A DNA stretch of 54,809 nucleotides from Candidatus Zixiibacteriota bacterium (GTDB lineage Bacteria > Zixibacteria > MSB-5A5 > UBA10806), in the NCBI GenBank assembly GCA_020344055.1, contig CP070813.1, forward strand, positions 708,678 to 763,486. Direction: 5' to 3'. This document shows, in pieces, positions 52,207 to 54,809 of the stretch. How positions within the stretch are numbered: the stretch's first letter is position 1; every line of letters starts with the position of its first letter. Below the pieces are notes generated by a model. The model was not told where the DNA came from. It ran no database searches and was given only the letters and a program-made list of their open reading frames with translations. The translations under genes were made by a program, and so were the position numbers.

Positions 52207-53550
52207 ATGGATCTTGTGAACAATGAAAACCTGACGCCTAAACAGATGAGGCGGGTTATTTACGCCCTGGCGTTTCCGATAGTGGGCACAAATCTGCTTC
52301 TGAGAGGTGTGGGCATAGTCGATACCGCCATGGTCGGGCATATCTCCGCCCAGACTCAGGCAGCAGTGGGGATGTCACAGTGGATGATAGGACTGATGAT
52401 GGCTCTTCTCTGGGGCGCGGCAGTGGGCGGGACAATATCGGTGGCGAATTTCACCGGCGCGCGCGATGATAAGAACCGTATTTCCTCGGCGGATACCGTA
52501 TTCTGGATGGGGTTAGGGGCATCGGTTCTGGTAACGATTATGGCCCTCATTTTCGTGCGGCCGCTCTCCTATATTATGGGAGCCGACGAGACCTTATCGA
52601 GGTCAGTCAGCTCATATATGTTCGTAATCTCCCTTTTCTTCGCCAGCAAAGGGGCTCTCATGGTTGTCGGGGGTATATTTCAGGGGTTTGGCGATACCAG
52701 GACGCCTTTCCGGGTCAACGTGGGAGTTAATATTATTCATATTCTAATCGCCTACCCGCTAACGTTCGGAGTTTGGGGATTTCCGAGATTGGAAATTTTG
52801 GGGGTGGCTCTGGCTACCGTGACCTCGGAAACCCTGGGCGCGGCGTTTCTTGCGTATCTCGCCTACCGAAAAGATCTGTTGAAATTTAAACACTTTTCAT
52901 TTGCCAGGATGAAAAGCATCATGAGCCTCGGTCTTCCCGTTTTCGGCGAACGCATCATGACATTTACCTCTCAGATAATCTATACGCGGTTTGTGCTGCT
53001 AATCTCTTTAAGCGCGTATGCCGCCCATTCGGTCGGTTTGATGATAGAGGCGGTGGCGTTCTTGCCTGGAATCGGTTTCGCGCAGGCGGCGACGACCCTG
53101 GTCGGTCAGAACCTGGGCGCGAGACTGCCGCATATGGCCAAAAAATTCAGCAATCAGGCGCTAATTATCGGCCTGACGATCATGGGATTTTTAGGGATAA
53201 CATACTGGGTTTTTCCCGAGATCTGGATGAAAATCTTCTCCAATGATCCTGAAGTTATAGCTTACGGGGTACTGTTCTGTAAATTCGCCGCGGTTTTGCA
53301 GATTCCTCTGGCGGCCACCATGATCCTCGCCGGATCTCTGCGGGGGGCGGGGCAGACAAGATGGGTAATGTATGTCACTATTGTAGGAACTTGGTTTGTC
53401 AGAGTTCCGGTGGCCTATTTCTTCGGTAGTTATCTGGGTTACGGCATATTCTTTATTTGGTTGGCGATGCCGGTCGACTGGGCGGTCAGGGCGATTCTAA
53501 TGCTGGTGAAGTTTTACAGGCATAAATGGAGTAGCGATTTTATTAAATAG
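52207..53550 (+). CDS. MATE-family efflux transporter
   Basis: 447 residues, twelve predicted membrane helices in two repeated halves (first half begins RVIYALAFPIVGTNLLLRG, second MKSIMSLGLPVFGERIM). MatE features: GVGIVDTAMVGHISAQTQAA, FQGFGDTRTPFRVN, FAQAATTLVGQNLGARLP and LRGAGQTRWVMYV. It exports cationic drugs or metabolites with Na+ or H+; substrate unknown. It is divergent from the M16 operon and followed by a separate response regulator gene. Confidence 0.92.
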   Translation: MDLVNNENLTPKQMRRVIYALAFPIVGTNLLLRGVGIVDTAMVGHISAQTQAAVGMSQWMIGLMMALLWGAAVGGTISVANFTGARDDKNRISSADTVFWMGLGASVLVTIMALIFVRPLSYIMGADETLSRSVSSYMFVISLFFASKGALMVVGGIFQGFGDTRTPFRVNVGVNIIHILIAYPLTFGVWGFPRLEILGVALATVTSETLGAAFLAYLAYRKDLLKFKHFSFARMKSIMSLGLPVFGERIMTFTSQIIYTRFVLLISLSAYAAHSVGLMIEAVAFLPGIGFAQAATTLVGQNLGARLPHMAKKFSNQALIIGLTIMGFLGITYWVFPEIWMKIFSNDPEVIAYGVLFCKFAAVLQIPLAATMILAGSLRGAGQTRWVMYVTIVGTWFVRVPVAYFFGSYLGYGIFFIWLAMPVDWAVRAILMLVKFYRHKWSSDFIK

Positions 53551-53618
53551 AATCCCCTGGCGCCGATCAGACTAAATATATCCATTATTGATGCCGATAA
53601 GTTTATGGGAGGACGGAT

Positions 53619-53990
53619 ATGAGCACCCGAAAAATCCTTATTGTTGACGATAATCCCAATATGTCAACCCTGCTTTCCGATATTCTGGAAATCTTCGAAT
53701 ATAAGGGATTTCATGCCGAAGACGGGACCGATGCTCTGGAGAGACTTCGCAAGGATAAATATGACCTGGTATTTACAGATTTGAGGATGCCCCGCATGGA
53801 CGGTTATGACCTCCTGCAGGCCATAAAAAACGAGCATCCCAAAATCCCGGTAGTGGTCGTTACCGGTTACACGGTCGAGGAAGGCCAGGATCTCATGCTT
53901 TCCCAGAAGGCCGACGGTTTTCTGCACAAGCCGTTCAAGGTTAATGAGATCGAAAAGATTCTTACCAACCTCCTCGGTCATTCCAAATAA
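53619..53990 (+). CDS. single-domain response regulator
   Basis: 123 residues, a receiver domain only. Acidic pair DD (10-11), phosphoacceptor Asp54 in VFTDLRMPRMDGYDLL, Thr82 in VVVVTGYT and Lys104 in FLHKPFKVNEIEKIL are all present. There is no output domain and no kinase nearby, so it is a CheY-like relay or protein-protein switch. GGGAGGA precedes the ATG. Confidence 0.93.
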   Translation: MSTRKILIVDDNPNMSTLLSDILEIFEYKGFHAEDGTDALERLRKDKYDLVFTDLRMPRMDGYDLLQAIKNEHPKIPVVVVTGYTVEEGQDLMLSQKADGFLHKPFKVNEIEKILTNLLGHSK

Positions 53991-54015
53991 AGAACCCCTC
54001 GTTTATATAAAATGA

Positions 54016-54044
54016 TTGCTTGAACTCAATGGTTTATATATAAT
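54016..54044 (+). promoter_or_regulatory. promoter of yggS
   Basis: TTGCTT (54016-54021), 17-base spacer, perfect TATAAT (54039-54044). Transcription would begin at about 54051, only ~3 bases before the yggS ATG. Confidence 0.5.
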
Positions 54045-54053
54045 TACCGGTTA

Positions 54054-54743
54054 ATGGAAAGGGGCTTGATTGCCGGAAATCTGGAGAAACTCCTGGCCGG
54101 GATCGAGAAAAAATGCGTTGCAGCCGGGAGAAATTTCGAACAGATTAGAATCGTGGGCGTAAGTAAAACAATCTCTGCGCGGTTTGTCCGGGAAGCCGTT
54201 CTGGCGGGCTTGAAGGAATGCGGCGAGAACAGGGTACAGGAAGGAATTGAAAAGATTAAGACTGTTTCGCCTCGACCGATATGGCATTTCGTCGGACATC
54301 TGCAGCGAAACAAGGCCAGAAAAGCTACCGAATATTTCGATGTCATCCAGACGGTCGACAGCATGGAACTGGCGGAGATAATTTCCAAACGAGTCCTGGA
54401 GCTGGGAAAAGAGATGGAGATTTATCTTCAACTGAATTCAACCGGCGAATCTCAAAAAAGCGGGTTTCTACCCACAGAGATTCTTGATAACGCCGATAAA
54501 ATTAATAAATTGCCGGGCTTGAAGGTAACCGGCCTGATGACAATAGGACCCTTTACCGAGGATAAATCCTTAATAAAAAGGAGCTTTTCGTTAACGGAAG
54601 AGGTTTTTAATAAATTGAAACAAAAAATCGGTGAGCGGTTCGAATGGTTATCCATGGGGATGTCCGGCGATTATGAGATCGCCCTCGAATACGGGTCGAA
54701 CGTCCTAAGGATCGGAACCGCGATTTTTGGAGCAAGAAATTAA
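54054..54743 (+). CDS. yggS: YggS/PLPBP-family pyridoxal-phosphate homeostasis protein
   Basis: 229 residues, normal length. It binds PLP through the Lys in RIVGVSKTISARFV and is a single TIM-barrel domain similar to the N-terminal half of alanine racemase. Seen: LKECGENRVQEGIEKI, WHFVGHLQRNKARKA, VDSMELAEII and the phosphate-binding SMGMSGDYEIALEYGSNVLR with a final RIGTAIFG. It has no known enzymatic activity. No Shine-Dalgarno is seen, and the promoter is so close that the mRNA may be leaderless. It is 19 bases before divIVA, a common pairing. Confidence 0.95.
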   Translation: MERGLIAGNLEKLLAGIEKKCVAAGRNFEQIRIVGVSKTISARFVREAVLAGLKECGENRVQEGIEKIKTVSPRPIWHFVGHLQRNKARKATEYFDVIQTVDSMELAEIISKRVLELGKEMEIYLQLNSTGESQKSGFLPTEILDNADKINKLPGLKVTGLMTIGPFTEDKSLIKRSFSLTEEVFNKLKQKIGERFEWLSMGMSGDYEIALEYGSNVLRIGTAIFGARN

Positions 54744-54762
54744 TCTTAAAGGAGGGGGAATT

Positions 54763-54809
54763 ATGAAAATAACTCCTCTCGACATTAAAAAGCAGGAATT
54801 CGGCAAAAA
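54763..54809 (+). CDS. DivIVA-family protein, 5' end only
   Basis: Only 15 codons are present before the right edge. MKITPLDIKKQEFGK matches the DivIVA N-terminus, which binds curved membranes and is followed in the family by a coiled coil. A strong GGAGGGGG lies upstream. Probably cotranscribed with yggS. Confidence 0.8.
   Translation, partial: MKITPLDIKKQEFGK

Noticed and set aside
1-54809. CRISPR arrays, insertion sequences, phage genes, tRNA or rRNA genes
   Set aside because: No regularly spaced repeats, transposase or integrase frames, or tRNA-like ends were noticed in the reading. The region looks like stable core chromosome.

Overview
The window is a gene-dense stretch of a bacterial chromosome of moderate G+C content. 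I infer a member of the FCB superphylum, Zixibacteria-like. The evidence is a PorV/PorQ-type outer-membrane protein, two secreted proteins ending in type IX-like (FlgD-like) C-terminal sorting domains (a gingipain-type C25 peptidase and a beta-propeller protein), an M16 peptidase pair, DivIVA, and a MurE with the meso-diaminopimelate signature DNPR. The lineage is inferred from gene content only; no rRNA or tRNA gene was seen.

Left part (1-6.5 kb): the 5' end of a small exported Cys-rich protein (minus strand), an archaeal-type ornithine cyclodeaminase (TIGR00300), a PorV-SPOR fusion protein, and a minus-strand redox pair (NapH/NapG-like polyferredoxin plus a Tat-exported DUF362 protein). Two intergenic regions here carry RNA-like structure: 1636-1866, and a promoter-to-terminator unit at 3355-3522 that contains a near-perfect Rex/CRP-type palindrome.

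Middle part (6.5-28.3 kb): valS (with a terminator-like leader hairpin), a DUF4139 protein, a TPR lipoprotein, priA, an HD-domain protein, and then a run of tightly spaced or overlapping plus-strand genes. These are purM, gpmI, lnt, the propeller protein, and six genes for a surface glycan: a FemAB/GNAT-like protein, a polysaccharide deacetylase, GT4, GT2, a GT39-like membrane protein and another GT4. A 12-bp bidirectional terminator ends the run and separates it from the convergent C25 peptidase.

Right part (31.2-47.0 kb): a compact dcw cluster, mraZ-rsmH-ftsL-ftsI-murE-murF-mraY-murD-ftsW-murG-murC-ftsQ-ftsA-ftsZ, preceded by a TATAAT box and MraZ-type TGGGA repeats and closed by a strong terminator after ftsZ. 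murB and ddl are absent from it. The genes make the UDP-MurNAc-pentapeptide and lipid II, polymerise septal peptidoglycan (FtsW/FtsI) and build the Z-ring (FtsZ/FtsA).

Right end (47.0-54.8 kb): a minus-strand operon of two M16 peptidases (one active, one lacking the zinc motif), a NUDIX hydrolase, ruvX and mltG; then on the plus strand a MATE transporter, a single-domain response regulator, yggS and the start of divIVA. yggS-divIVA is the usual neighbour of ftsZ in many bacteria, so the ancestral order looks split by about 7 kb.

The best leads for something undescribed are the structured RNA candidates in the intergenic regions, the PorV-SPOR and NapH-NapG fusions, the altered DEEH box of PriA, and a 9-codon upstream ORF overlapping the ftsZ start.
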